DNA from: DATBVX01 sp963724625
GTDB taxonomy: Bacteria; Pseudomonadota; Gammaproteobacteria; Steroidobacterales; Steroidobacteraceae
Direction of reading: 5' to 3'
DNA length: 64,000 bases
Assembly (NCBI GenBank): GCA_963724625.1
Contig: CAVRVO010000007.1
Span: forward strand, 29,443-93,442
Shown here: one piece after another, positions 43,264 through 52,572 of the stretch
Position numbering within the stretch: position 1 is the stretch's first letter
How the letters are laid out: each line of letters opens with the position of its first letter
Program-made: the position numbers and the translations under genes
The notes under the pieces: generated by a model
Told to the model about the DNA's origin: nothing
The model's database searches: none
What the model saw: the letters and a program-made list of their open reading frames with translations, nothing else

Positions 43264-43878
43264 ATGATCTCCAGCAACCCAGTGCCCGAGGCAGCCGCGA
43301 GCGTCGCGGATAAGATCTACCTTACCGCGAGCAACCTGCTGGAGGATTCCTTTCGCCTCGCGGCCAAGATCCATCGCAGCGGTTTCACTCCAAATTTCAT
43401 CGTCGGCATCTGGCGCGGCGGCACGCCAGTCGGCATCGCCATCCAGGAGTACTTCGAGTTCGTCGGTCTCGAGACCGATCACATCGCCGTGCGCACTTCG
43501 GCCTACGTCGGTATCGGTCAGCGCGCCAAGACGATTCGCGTGCACGGCCTGCATTACGTCATCGAGGAGGCCAATGCAGACAGTTCGCTCCTCATCGTCG
43601 ATGATGTGTTCGACTCAGGTCACAGCATCGAGGCGTTGCTGCATGAGCTCTCCGCGAAGATGCGCCTCAACATGCCGCGCAACGTGCGCATCGCCACACC
43701 CTGGTACAAGCCCAACAACAACCAGACTTCGCTCAAGCCGGACTACTACCTGCACGAGACCGACAAGTGGATCGTCTTCCCGCACGAGTTGGCCGGCCTT
43801 TCGATGCAGGAGATCGAAACGGGCAAGATCGAGCTGAAGGCGATTTTCGATCTGCTCAAGGCTGCGCGAGACGCGTGA
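43264..43878 (+). CDS. Purine-type phosphoribosyltransferase
   Basis: This 204-residue type I PRTase shows VGIWRGGTPVGIAIQEYF and the PRPP-binding loop SLLIVDDVFDSGHSIEALL, a variant with S-G-H-S in place of the more common T-G-x-T. It would convert hypoxanthine, xanthine or guanine to a nucleotide, a salvage branch beside degradation. It is first in the run leading to hydroxyisourate hydrolase and XdhAB, 13 bp before the next gene. Confidence 0.82.
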   Translation: MISSNPVPEAAASVADKIYLTASNLLEDSFRLAAKIHRSGFTPNFIVGIWRGGTPVGIAIQEYFEFVGLETDHIAVRTSAYVGIGQRAKTIRVHGLHYVIEEANADSSLLIVDDVFDSGHSIEALLHELSAKMRLNMPRNVRIATPWYKPNNNQTSLKPDYYLHETDKWIVFPHELAGLSMQEIETGKIELKAIFDLLKAARDA

Positions 43879-43891
43879 GCCGGAGTTCAGT

Positions 43892-44245
43892 ATGGGCCGC
43901 CTGACGACACACGTTCTCGACCTCACTCGCGGTCTGCCGGCGGCCGGCATGACGCTCGAGCTCGCCTCGCTCGTCGGCGCGACGCGCAGCGCAGTGAAGA
44001 AGCTCGCGACCAACCACGATGGCCGCTGTGATGCGCCGCTCCTCGAGGGCCATGCGTTCACGCCGGGCGAATGGCAGCTCGAGTTTCACGTCGGGGATTA
44101 CTTCGCGGCGCAGGGTGCGGCGCTCGACAATCCGCGCTTTCTCAACATCGTGGTCATCCGATTCGGCATCGCGAATCCCGCCCAGCATCTGCACGTCCCG
44201 CTGCTCGTGACGCCGTGGAGCTACTCGACGTATCGGGGGAGCTGA
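43892..44245 (+). CDS. uraH: 5-hydroxyisourate hydrolase (transthyretin-like)
   Basis: This 117-residue protein starts MGRLTTHVLDLTRGLPAAGM and ends in the diagnostic Y-R-G-S. HVGDYF and HLHVPLLVTPWSYSTYRGS provide the active-site histidine and arginine. It hydrolyses 5-hydroxyisourate, the product of urate oxidation by PuuD, to OHCU. No signal is present, so it is cytosolic. Confidence 0.93.
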   Translation: MGRLTTHVLDLTRGLPAAGMTLELASLVGATRSAVKKLATNHDGRCDAPLLEGHAFTPGEWQLEFHVGDYFAAQGAALDNPRFLNIVVIRFGIANPAQHLHVPLLVTPWSYSTYRGS

Positions 44246-44251
44246 ATCCCG

Positions 44252-45706
44252 ATGGCAGACGGCGCAGAGAAGATCCGCTTCCTGCTGGACGGCGAGATCC
44301 ACACCGTGGAGGCGCTGCGCCCGACAACGACGGTCCTTGAGTACCTGCGCGAGCACGTCCGGCGCTGCGGCACGAAGGAAGGCTGCGCCGAAGGCGATTG
44401 CGGCGCCTGCACGGTCGTGCTGGGTGAACTGGTCGGCGAGGAGCTCAGATTCCGCGCCGTCAACGCCTGCATCCAGTTTCTACCCACCCTGGATGGCAAA
44501 GCGCTCTTCACGGTGGAGAGTCTCAAGAGTCGCGCCGACGGTACGCTGCATCCGGTGCAACGCGCCATGGTCGAGTGTCACGGGTCACAGTGCGGCTTCT
44601 GCACGCCCGGTTTCGTGATGTCGCTGTATGCGCTCTATCGCACCGAGCGCGAACCGGACGAGAGCCAGGTACGCCAGGCGCTCTCGGGAAACCTCTGTCG
44701 CTGCACCGGCTATCGGCCGATCCTCGCCGCCGCGCGGCGCATGTACGAGTACCCGGGCGTGAGCGATCCTGAGTCGGCCCTCATCAAGCAGCTTCGCGCC
44801 CTTCGCGTGACGAGCGAAAAGCGGCTCAGCTGGCAAGGGTCGAGCTATGTCGCACCGTCCACGATCGCGGAGCTCGCGCGGGCGTGCGCGGAGCAGGACG
44901 CGATCATTCTCGCCGGCGGCACGGACGTGGGCCTCTGGGTGACCAAGAAGTACATGGACCTTCCGGCACTCATCTATGTCGGCAATGTCGCGGAGCTCAA
45001 GACCATCACGCGCTCGGACGCTCATATCGATATCGGCGCGGCCGTCAGCCTGACGGATGCGTTTGCAATGCTCGAGAGCGAATATCCCGAGCTCCACGAG
45101 ATTTCGCGCCGCTTTGCTTCGCCGCCGATCTGCAACGCCGGCACGCTGGGCGGGAATGTCGCGAACGGATCGCCGATCGGGGATTCGATGCCTGCGCTCA
45201 TCGCCCTGGGCGCAAGCGTGATCCTTCAGGCCGGCGCCAGGACCCGCCGTCTGCCGCTCGAGGAGTTTTATCTCGATTACATGAAGAAGGATCTGCGTGC
45301 GGGCGAGTTCCTGGTCGCGGTGCGCGTGCCACGCGCGCGCCAGGGCCGTCTCTTGCGCAGCTACAAGATCGCCAAGCGCTTCGACCAGGATATCTCCGCG
45401 GTGTGCGCCGCCTTCTGCATCGAGCTCAAAGGCGGGAAAGTGCGCGACGCGCGCGTCGCGTTCGGTGGCCTGGCGGCGACGCCGCGCCGCGCCCTCAAGT
45501 GTGAGCAGGCGCTGATCGGCGCATCCTGGGACGCCGCGGGCGTTGCGAAGGCGGCGCGGGCGCTCGCCAAGGAGTTCAAGCCGCTCACCGATATGCGGGC
45601 TTCCGATCACTACCGCACGCAGGTGGCAGCGAACCTGTTGCAGCGCTTTCATGCCGAGGTGTCGCACCCGGATCGACCAGTGAGCGTGTGGAGTCATGTC
45701 AGCTAA
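44252..45706 (+). CDS. xdhA: Xanthine dehydrogenase, iron-sulfur/FAD subunit
   Basis: This 484-residue protein has two [2Fe-2S] domains: CGTKEGCAEGDCGACTVVLG and QCGFCTPGFVM with NLCRCTGYRP. The FAD-binding domain follows, with IILAGGTDVGLWVTKKYM and ICNAGTLGGNVANGSPIGDS. It partners with XdhB to oxidise hypoxanthine and xanthine to urate. Its 3' end overlaps the start of xdhB by 11 bp. Confidence 0.93.
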   Translation: MADGAEKIRFLLDGEIHTVEALRPTTTVLEYLREHVRRCGTKEGCAEGDCGACTVVLGELVGEELRFRAVNACIQFLPTLDGKALFTVESLKSRADGTLHPVQRAMVECHGSQCGFCTPGFVMSLYALYRTEREPDESQVRQALSGNLCRCTGYRPILAAARRMYEYPGVSDPESALIKQLRALRVTSEKRLSWQGSSYVAPSTIAELARACAEQDAIILAGGTDVGLWVTKKYMDLPALIYVGNVAELKTITRSDAHIDIGAAVSLTDAFAMLESEYPELHEISRRFASPPICNAGTLGGNVANGSPIGDSMPALIALGASVILQAGARTRRLPLEEFYLDYMKKDLRAGEFLVAVRVPRARQGRLLRSYKIAKRFDQDISAVCAAFCIELKGGKVRDARVAFGGLAATPRRALKCEQALIGASWDAAGVAKAARALAKEFKPLTDMRASDHYRTQVAANLLQRFHAEVSHPDRPVSVWSHVS

Positions 45707-48056
45707 CGGCAGGGCACGCGGCGTTGGTCCGATCGAGGGCGGAGTGGGTGAGGCCATTGCGCATGAGAGCGCTCACCTGCATGTCAGCGGCGAGGCGCTC
45801 TACATCGATGACCTTCCGCTGCCCGAAGGTTCACTGCATGCGGCGATCGGCGTCAGCGAGCGTGCGCATGCGCGCCTGCGCAAAGTCGACCTGAGTCGCG
45901 TACGCGCGGCGCCGGGTGTCGTGGCAGTGTTCACCGCGAAGGACATTCCGGGCGAGAACAATCATGGTCCCGTGGTGCATGACGATCCGATCTTCGCCGA
46001 GGGCACGGTCGAATATGCCGGCCAATCAGTCTTCGCCGTGGTCGCGGAATCGGTCGACGCCGCCCGCCGTGCGGCACGACTCGCTGTCGTTGAATACGAG
46101 GACCTGGAGCCGATCCTCGATGTGAAGACGGCGCTCGCGCGCCAATCGTTCGTGATGCCGACGCGCACACTGAAGCGCGGGGATCCTGACGCGCAGCTGC
46201 GCAGTGCGCCGCATCGCGTGAGTGGCTCTTTTTCCGTCGGCGGCCAGGAGCACTTCTACCTCGAGGGGCAGATCGCGGTCGCACTGCCGGGCGAGGACGG
46301 CACGATGCTGGTCCACAGCTCGACGCAGCATCCGAGCGAAGTGCAGCGCCTCGTCGCTCACTGCCTCGGCGTCTCAGCGAAAGATGTCTTCGTCCACTGC
46401 CGACGCATGGGCGGAGGATTCGGCGGCAAGGAAACTCAGCCCGCATTGCTCGCCTGCATCGCGGCGCTCGGTGCGCGCAGGACCGGTCGGCCGGTCAAGC
46501 TGAGGCTCGATCGCGATCTCGACATGCTCATCACCGGCAAGCGTCATCCCTTCGACCTGAGCTATGACGCCGGCTTCGACGAAGCGGGGCGCATTCTCGG
46601 CATTCGCATGACGATGGCGTCCAATTGCGGGCGCTCGGCGGATCTGTCCGAGGCCGTCAACGTGCGCGCGATGTTTCACGGCGACAACTGCTACTACCTG
46701 TCGGACGTCGAGATCGTGTCGCATCGCTGCAAGACTCATCAGCCGTCGCACACCGCGTTCCGCGGCTTCGGCGGTCCGCAGGGAATGCTGCTGATCGAGA
46801 ATGTCATGGATGACATCGCGCGAGCGCTCGGCAAGGACCCGCTCGAGGTCCGTCGGATCAACTACTACGGTCGCGATGGGCGCAATGTGACGCCCTACGG
46901 CATGAAGGTCGAGGACAACATTCTCGAGCGGCTCACCGACGAGCTGGTCCGGAGCGCGAGCTACCAGGAGCGCCGCGAGGTGGTGGCGAAGTTCAACGCC
47001 GGAAGCGAGATCCTCAAGAAGGGCCTTGCGCTCATCCCGGTGAAATTCGGAATTTCATTCACGGCCACTCACCTCAATCAGGCGGGCGCGCTGCTGCACG
47101 TCTACCTGGACGGCTCGGTTCTGCTCAATCACGGCGGCACCGAGATGGGGCAGGGGCTGCATACCAAGGTAGCTCAGGTCGTCGCCGAGGAATTGCAGAT
47201 CGACATCGCGCGCATTCGCTGTACCGCCACCGACACGAGCAAGGTGCCGAACACCTCGGCGACCGCGGCATCCTCGAGCAGCGATCTCAATGGCAAGGCG
47301 GCCGAGGCCGCGGCGCGCACCATCAAGACGCGCCTGATCGAGTTCGCCGCCGTGAAGTACGGCGTCTCTGAGCAGGCCGTGCAGTTCAAGGACGGACAGG
47401 TGCGCGTGGGCGACAAGACGACCCTCACCTTCGCCGAGCTGGTGAACCAGGCGTATCACGCGCGCGTGTCGCTGTCGGCCACGGGCTTCTACGCGACGCC
47501 GAAGATCAACTACGACGTGAAGACGCTCACCGGCCGGCCATTCTTCTATTTCTGTTACGGCGCCGCGATTTCCGAAGTGATCATCGATTCGCTCACGGGC
47601 GAGTCGCGCCTGCTGCGCGTCGACATCTTGCATGATGTCGGCCGGTCGCTGAATCCCGCCATCGACATGGGGCAGGTGGAAGGCGGCTTCGTACAGGGCG
47701 TGGGATGGCTCACCAGTGAAGAGCTGTGGTGGGACAGCGCGGGCAAGCTCATGACACACGCGCCGTCGACGTACAAGATTCCGACCGCGTTCGACTGGCC
47801 GCAAACCTTCAATGTCAACCTGATCCCCTGGGGCGAGAACCGCGAGGACAGCATTTATCGATCCAAAGCGGTGGGCGAGCCGCCGCTGATGCTGGCGATG
47901 TCGGTGTTCTACGCCATCCGTGACGCCATTGCCGCTTGTGCAGGTGGCGCGCGGCCGCAACTCGATGCGCCCGCGACTCCCGAGCGCATCCTGCAGGCGA
48001 TTGATGAGCTGCGGGCGCAGCAGGCTTCGGGATCGGGCAAGCGCCGTACGGTCTGA
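45696..48056 (+). CDS. xdhB: Xanthine dehydrogenase, molybdopterin-binding subunit
   Basis: This 786-residue Mo-cofactor subunit has FSVGGQEHFYLEGQIAVALP, RMGGGFGGKETQPALLACIA, the substrate-binding arginine region SHTAFRGFGGPQGML, LNHGGTEMGQGLHTKVAQVV and the catalytic glutamate in VGEPPLMLAMSVFYAIRDAI. Length and motif order are standard. No XdhC chaperone gene is in the window. Confidence 0.94.
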   Translation: MSANGRARGVGPIEGGVGEAIAHESAHLHVSGEALYIDDLPLPEGSLHAAIGVSERAHARLRKVDLSRVRAAPGVVAVFTAKDIPGENNHGPVVHDDPIFAEGTVEYAGQSVFAVVAESVDAARRAARLAVVEYEDLEPILDVKTALARQSFVMPTRTLKRGDPDAQLRSAPHRVSGSFSVGGQEHFYLEGQIAVALPGEDGTMLVHSSTQHPSEVQRLVAHCLGVSAKDVFVHCRRMGGGFGGKETQPALLACIAALGARRTGRPVKLRLDRDLDMLITGKRHPFDLSYDAGFDEAGRILGIRMTMASNCGRSADLSEAVNVRAMFHGDNCYYLSDVEIVSHRCKTHQPSHTAFRGFGGPQGMLLIENVMDDIARALGKDPLEVRRINYYGRDGRNVTPYGMKVEDNILERLTDELVRSASYQERREVVAKFNAGSEILKKGLALIPVKFGISFTATHLNQAGALLHVYLDGSVLLNHGGTEMGQGLHTKVAQVVAEELQIDIARIRCTATDTSKVPNTSATAASSSSDLNGKAAEAAARTIKTRLIEFAAVKYGVSEQAVQFKDGQVRVGDKTTLTFAELVNQAYHARVSLSATGFYATPKINYDVKTLTGRPFFYFCYGAAISEVIIDSLTGESRLLRVDILHDVGRSLNPAIDMGQVEGGFVQGVGWLTSEELWWDSAGKLMTHAPSTYKIPTAFDWPQTFNVNLIPWGENREDSIYRSKAVGEPPLMLAMSVFYAIRDAIAACAGGARPQLDAPATPERILQAIDELRAQQASGSGKRRTV

Positions 48057-48071
48057 CACGCGACCTCACCG

Positions 48072-49271
48072 ATGGCCATCGACGTTTATCTCGCCGACTG
48101 GCTCAGTCTGATCCTGCGCTGGGCGCACATCATCACGGGCATCGCCTGGATCGGCTCCTCGTTCTACTTCATCTGGCTGGATGCGCGCCTCAATGTGCCG
48201 CCGCGCGACCCGGAGAATCCCGACGTCGCCGGCGACCTGTGGGCGGTCCACGGCGGCGGCTTCTATCACGCACAGAAATACAAGGTTTCCCCTGCACAGC
48301 TGCCGGAGCCGCTGCACTGGTTCAAGTGGGAGGCGTATTTCACGTGGATGACCGGTTTCGCGCTGTTCATCGTCGTCTACTACTTGAACGCCGAAGCCAT
48401 GCTGATCGATCCGGCAGTCCTGCCGCTGAGTCCCGCCGAGGCCGCAATCCTCAGCGTGGCTCTGCTCCTCGCCGGCTGGTTGGTGTACGACGGCCTGTGT
48501 CGCCAAAACCTGGGGAACACGACCTTCTCGGTACTGGGCACAGTGCTGCTGCTGGGACTCTGCTGGGGCGTGAGTCACCTCTACACCGGTCGCGGCGCCT
48601 ACATGCAGATCGGCGCCATGCTCGGCACGATCATGACGGCCAACGTCCTCTTCAACATCATTCCATCGCAGAAGCAAATGGTCGCGGCCAAGCTCAGGGG
48701 CGAGCAGCCGGACGCGCGCCTCGGCGCGCGCGCCAAGCAACGCTCGGTGCACAACAACTACCTGACGCTGCCGGTGGTCTTCACGATGCTGAGCGCGCAC
48801 TTCGCCTTCACGTACGCGCACGCGTACAACTGGCTGGTGCTGTTCGTGATCTTCGGCGCAGGGATGCTGGTGCGGCACTACTTCAATCTGCGCAACCAGG
48901 GCCGGAATGTCGTCGCGCTGCCCATCGCAGCGTTGGTGATCGGCATCGTACTCGCGTGGGCGATCGCGCCGCGCAGGCCAGTGGCTGCTCCAACGGCGAC
49001 GGCCTCGGCATCCTTTGAGGAAGTGCACCGGATCATCGCGGCACGTTGCGTCACCTGCCACTCGGCGCGACCCACGCATCCGACGGCGCCAGTCGCAGCC
49101 GCCGGCGTGATGTTCGATACACCGCGCGACATCCTGGTGCGCGCACCGCGAATCTTCGAGCGCGTGGTTCTGACTCAAACCATGCCGCTCGCGAATCTGA
49201 CGGAAATGACCGCCGAGGAACGCGCCACCATCGCCACGTGGTACGCCCACGGCGCGCACGGTGACGAGTAA
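48072..49271 (+). CDS. puuD: Membrane-bound urate oxidase with cytochrome c domain
   Basis: This 399-residue protein has about eight membrane helices, beginning SLILRWAHIITGIAWIGSSF, of the PuuD/DUF989 type. A C-terminal periplasmic c-type haem domain has the C-x-x-C-H motif RCVTCHSARPTH (near residue 326). It oxidises urate to 5-hydroxyisourate and passes electrons to the respiratory chain instead of O2 directly. It is followed by a MITE-like element. Confidence 0.92.
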   Translation: MAIDVYLADWLSLILRWAHIITGIAWIGSSFYFIWLDARLNVPPRDPENPDVAGDLWAVHGGGFYHAQKYKVSPAQLPEPLHWFKWEAYFTWMTGFALFIVVYYLNAEAMLIDPAVLPLSPAEAAILSVALLLAGWLVYDGLCRQNLGNTTFSVLGTVLLLGLCWGVSHLYTGRGAYMQIGAMLGTIMTANVLFNIIPSQKQMVAAKLRGEQPDARLGARAKQRSVHNNYLTLPVVFTMLSAHFAFTYAHAYNWLVLFVIFGAGMLVRHYFNLRNQGRNVVALPIAALVIGIVLAWAIAPRRPVAAPTATASASFEEVHRIIAARCVTCHSARPTHPTAPVAAAGVMFDTPRDILVRAPRIFERVVLTQTMPLANLTEMTAEERATIATWYAHGAHGDE

Positions 49272-49279
49272 AGCCGGAT

Positions 49280-49553
49280 CTAGGGCAGCTCTGCACAGGT
49301 TTCGTGGAGCGCGTTGCGTCGCCAACGGTGCAGATGCTAGACGCACCGTGCAGCCAATGGTCGACTCCATTGGCAAGCGGTGCAACGACGCAGCTGCCCG
49401 TTCGCGGCGCAACCCGGACGGGACCGCCCTCGGCACGCTTCTGGCGTCGTTGCGAGTCTTGTCGATATCGACATATCGACTGCGCCTCGCGCCTAGCCAG
49501 AAAGCGTGCGGAGGCGCGGTCGCGCCCATGAAACCTGTGCAGAGCTGCCCTAG
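49280..49553. mobile_element. MITE-like element with 24-bp perfect terminal inverted repeats
   Basis: The ends 49280-49303 and 49530-49553 are perfect inverted repeats (outermost ctagggcagctctgcacag). The outer ctag on both sides may be a 4-bp target duplication, as made by IS5-type transposases. The 226-bp interior has no gene but several nested palindromes: gccaatgg-tcgact-ccattggc, gcaacgacgc with gcgtcgttgc, and gtcgatatcgac at 49461-49472. It fills the gap between puuD and allA, and the right end supplies the stop codon of allA. Confidence 0.8.
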
Positions 49554-50026
49554 GACGACGGTGGTTGCAGCAGCAGCCGGTCGCGCTCGAAAAAGTACTC
49601 ATCGCAATTCGCGCCGGGGCCGACACGATCGACCACGAGGAACTCGCTGGGGTTCTCGAGCGCAATCACCGGGTGATGCCAGGTGCCGCGACGGTAGTTG
49701 ACTCCCTGCGCCCCATTGGTCACGAACGCGCGCACGCTCGCGCGATCCACGTGCTCACCGGGCGGCGCGACCACGACGAGAAAGGGCGCGGCGCTCAGGG
49801 GCATGAAGAGCTGGCTGGACAGTGGATGCCGTTCGAGCATCGCGATCGCGAGCGGCAACTCGTACGGGACGACGCGATACAGGCTCACCTGCGTTCGCCC
49901 GCCGTCGGCGCTGACCTCGATCTCGGTGAGCTCGCGATACTGCCGCGTCGTCCCGCTGTTGATCACATCGAAGGCGTCCGCCGCTTCGATGACATCACCG
50001 AACGCGGCAAAGCCGGCTCGCGTCAA
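49550..50026 (-). CDS. allA: Ureidoglycolate lyase
   Basis: This 158-residue cupin of the AllA family has LTRAGFAAFGDVI at the start, PLSSQLFMPLSAAPFLVVVA, NYRRGTWHHPVIAL with the metal histidines, and VVDRVGPGANCDEYFF. It splits ureidoglycolate into glyoxylate and urea. The start is a TTG at 50026 that overlaps the allantoicase stop (TTGA); an in-frame TGA ten codons upstream leaves no ATG or GTG alternative. The stop codon lies in the edge of the MITE-like element. Confidence 0.88.
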   Translation of the reverse strand: MTRAGFAAFGDVIEAADAFDVINSGTTRQYRELTEIEVSADGGRTQVSLYRVVPYELPLAIAMLERHPLSSQLFMPLSAAPFLVVVAPPGEHVDRASVRAFVTNGAQGVNYRRGTWHHPVIALENPSEFLVVDRVGPGANCDEYFFERDRLLLQPPSS

Positions 50027-51060
50027 CGGCTCGGTCGAAGCGATTGCGCCCCGCTGTCAGTGCACGCGATGCTCCCGTAGAGCCGCAGGCGGGAAACGCC
50101 GCCGTCCGGGTGCAGGTTCAAGCGCACGTGCGAGACGGGACCCGGACGCGCGAGCTCGGATTTGAACCGGTGCTGATGATCGGCGCGCATCGGTTGCTCA
50201 GGCAGCAGCAGCGGCCAGGTTTCGCTCGCATTCTCGAGTGCCTCAGTGGCGATATCGTCGATCAGCGCGGCCTGCAACGAGACCCGGTCGGGGAAATTGC
50301 CGCGGAAATGGGCAGTGTCGACTTCCACTTCGTCGATCGTGCCCGGTCGACCCAAACGCAGGATCGCCCAGTCGTGGCCGGGCTCGCGCCGACGCCGCGT
50401 CTCCCAACCGTCACCCATGTTGATGCCGCGTCCAGGACGATTGAGGTTACCGATCTGCCCGTAGTGCTGATCGTTCGCGATCAGGCCGACGCCGCCATTC
50501 TCCAGGGCGAACAGATCGATGCGATGCGTGCCGATCTTGTGCCAATCCGGTTGCACGTTGCCCCAGACCCGCAGGCGCGCGATCCCACCGTCCGGAAAAA
50601 TGTTGAGACGCAGGAATCTCCAGCACTCGCGGTTCTCGATCGGAAAGGGGTTGTGGCGATTGCCCTGCAGTGCACTGAGCGGGAGCAGGGTAGTCCAGCG
50701 CGCTTCCGGCTTGAGCGCATCAGGATCGTCCGTCGCCTCGACCGACGCCTGCGGCGGAAAATTGCCGGTGAAATACCGCGTGTCGAGATCGATGAGCCGG
50801 ATGACACCGCGCAGACCCAGCCGGATGATCGCCGCATCGTGACCACCGCCGCGTCGACGACGCGATTCCCAGCCGTCCATCCACTGGCCATGCGCATCGA
50901 ACGTACCGGGACGCGACACGGGCTCGGCGCGAGTCAGCATGCGTTCCTTGGCGGCGAAGAAGTCGTCGGTGACCCAGAGCACTTCCGCGCCGAGCGTATC
51001 TTCCGCCAGGTTGACGAGTCCGCCGGGAACCTCGCTGCTCATCGCTGATGCCGTGCTCAT
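50023..51060 (-). CDS. alc: Allantoicase
   Basis: This 345-residue protein has two homologous halves: DGWESRRRRGGGHDAAIIRL with IDLDTRYFTGNFPPQASVEA, and DGWETRRRREPGHDWAILRL with VEVDTAHFRGNFPDRVSLQA. Both are allantoicase repeats. It hydrolyses allantoate to ureidoglycolate and urea. It is divergent from puuE with a 25-64 bp control region and is coupled to allA. Confidence 0.94.
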   Translation of the reverse strand: MSTASAMSSEVPGGLVNLAEDTLGAEVLWVTDDFFAAKERMLTRAEPVSRPGTFDAHGQWMDGWESRRRRGGGHDAAIIRLGLRGVIRLIDLDTRYFTGNFPPQASVEATDDPDALKPEARWTTLLPLSALQGNRHNPFPIENRECWRFLRLNIFPDGGIARLRVWGNVQPDWHKIGTHRIDLFALENGGVGLIANDQHYGQIGNLNRPGRGINMGDGWETRRRREPGHDWAILRLGRPGTIDEVEVDTAHFRGNFPDRVSLQAALIDDIATEALENASETWPLLLPEQPMRADHQHRFKSELARPGPVSHVRLNLHPDGGVSRLRLYGSIACTDSGAQSLRPSR

Positions 51061-51085
51061 CTGGCCGAACCGCTTGAAGTGTAAT

Positions 51086-52039
51086 ATGTTTCGAGCACCT
51101 CAATTGTATCCAATCGCGGCGCGCGTGAGCCCCCACTATCCACGAGATCTCATCGGCTACGGTGCGAAGCCGCCCGACCCACACTGGCCTGACGGTGCAC
51201 GGCTCGCGTTGCAGATCGTGCTCAATTACGAGGAAGGCGCTGAGCGTTCCGTACTGCACGGTGATGCAGCGTCGGAGACGTTCCTGAGTGAGATCGTCGC
51301 TGCCGAAGCGTATCAGGGCGCACGCCACATGAGCATGGAGTCGCTGTACGAGTATGGCAGTCGCGCGGGTGTGTGGCGGCTGCTGCGTCTGTTCGAGCGA
51401 CGCCGCTTGCCGGTGACGGTGTTCGGAGTCGCGATGGCGCTGGAGCGCAATCCTGAAGCGGTCGCTGCGATGATTGCAGGCGGCCACGAGATCGCGAGCC
51501 ACGGCTGGCGCTGGCTGAGTTATCAGTCGGTGGATGAGAAAACCGAGCGCGAGCACATCGCGCGGGCGGTGAGTTCCATCGAGAAACTGACCGGCCAGCG
51601 TCCCGTGGGGTGGTACACGGGCAGGGACAGTCCCAATACGCGCCGGCTTGTGGTCGAGCACGGCGGATTTCTCTACGACGCGGACTCGTATGCGGATGAC
51701 CTGCCGTACTGGCAGAGCGTAAGTGGGCGCGATCACCTCGTCATTCCGTACACGCTCGATTGCAACGACATGCGCTTTGCCACGGTCAATGGCTTTGCGA
51801 CCGCCGCCGAGTTCACGGACTACCTGCGCGCGACCTTCGACTGTCTCTATCGTGAAGGCGAACACGCGCCGAAGATGATGTCGGTCGGCTTGCACTGCCG
51901 GCTCGGCGGCCGCCCCGGACGCTGCGATGCGTTCGAGCGCTTCCTGGATCATGTCGAGCAGCATGAACACGTCTGGATCTGCAGGCGCGCGGACATCGCG
52001 CGTCACTGGATCGCCCATCACCCGCCTCGCGGCCCTTAG
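51086..52039 (+). CDS. puuE: Allantoinase, polysaccharide-deacetylase-like (PuuE)
   Basis: This protein has 317 residues from the ATG at 51086, or 304 from a GTG at 51125. It starts YPRDLIGYGAKPPDPHWPDG and has LQIVLNYEEGAE, AGGHEIASHGWRW, PVGWYTGRDSPNTRRLV and LHCRLGGRPGRCDAFERFLD, all typical of cofactor-independent PuuE allantoinases. It opens the allantoin ring. It forms a tight run with uraD and the adenosine kinase gene. Confidence 0.93.
   Translation: MFRAPQLYPIAARVSPHYPRDLIGYGAKPPDPHWPDGARLALQIVLNYEEGAERSVLHGDAASETFLSEIVAAEAYQGARHMSMESLYEYGSRAGVWRLLRLFERRRLPVTVFGVAMALERNPEAVAAMIAGGHEIASHGWRWLSYQSVDEKTEREHIARAVSSIEKLTGQRPVGWYTGRDSPNTRRLVVEHGGFLYDADSYADDLPYWQSVSGRDHLVIPYTLDCNDMRFATVNGFATAAEFTDYLRATFDCLYREGEHAPKMMSVGLHCRLGGRPGRCDAFERFLDHVEQHEHVWICRRADIARHWIAHHPPRGP
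51103..51114. promoter_or_regulatory. attg-N4-caat dyad between alc and puuE
   Basis: The sequence attgtatccaat resembles GntR-type operators. A similar ttgtacccaa occurs at 60293-60302 upstream of deoD. If puuE starts at the GTG at 51125, the site lies in the divergent promoter region. Confidence 0.35.
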
Positions 52040-52044
52040 CCGGC

Positions 52045-52572
52045 ATGAAGGCGCCTTCTCTGACGATCGCCGCAGTCAACTCGCTGGGACGCGCGGAATT
52101 CGTAAGCCGCTTTGGCGCCATCTATGAGAAATCGCCGTGGGTGGCCGAGGGCGCCTGGAATGCGCGGCCATTTGCGGATGCGACGGCGCTCGAGAATGCG
52201 CTGGCCGATGTCGTGCGCCACGCGAGTCACGCGCAGCAGCTCGAGCTCTTGCAGAAGCATCCGCGGCTCGGTACGCGACTCGCATTGAGCGGATACTCGC
52301 GTTCCGAACAGGCGGGTGCCGGTCTTCTGGATGCGAGCGCTGCCGAGCGCGCCGAGCTGGAACAACTCAATAATGCTTATGAAGGGAAGTTCGGCTTCCC
52401 TTTCATTCTTGCCGTTCGTAACGCGAACTCGCGCAGCATTCTTGACAGCTGCCGGACGCGCATCAACCATGACGAGAAGTCGGAGTTCGACGAGAGCCTG
52501 CGCCAGGTATTCAAGATTGCGCACTTCCGTCTGTCCGATCTGCTGGACAACGGGAGATCCGCAACACGATGA
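52045..52572 (+). CDS. uraD: OHCU decarboxylase
   Basis: This 175-residue helical protein has GRAEFVSRFGAIYEKSPWVA, the catalytic histidine region LQKHPRLGTRLA and YEGKFGFPFILAVRN, all diagnostic. It decarboxylates OHCU stereospecifically to (S)-allantoin, which PuuE then opens. It begins 5 bp after puuE and its stop overlaps the next start (ATGA). Confidence 0.93.
   Translation: MKAPSLTIAAVNSLGRAEFVSRFGAIYEKSPWVAEGAWNARPFADATALENALADVVRHASHAQQLELLQKHPRLGTRLALSGYSRSEQAGAGLLDASAAERAELEQLNNAYEGKFGFPFILAVRNANSRSILDSCRTRINHDEKSEFDESLRQVFKIAHFRLSDLLDNGRSATR

Noticed and set aside
47055..48059. 334-residue open frame opposite xdhB
   Set aside because: Antisense shadow within a conserved molybdoenzyme gene.
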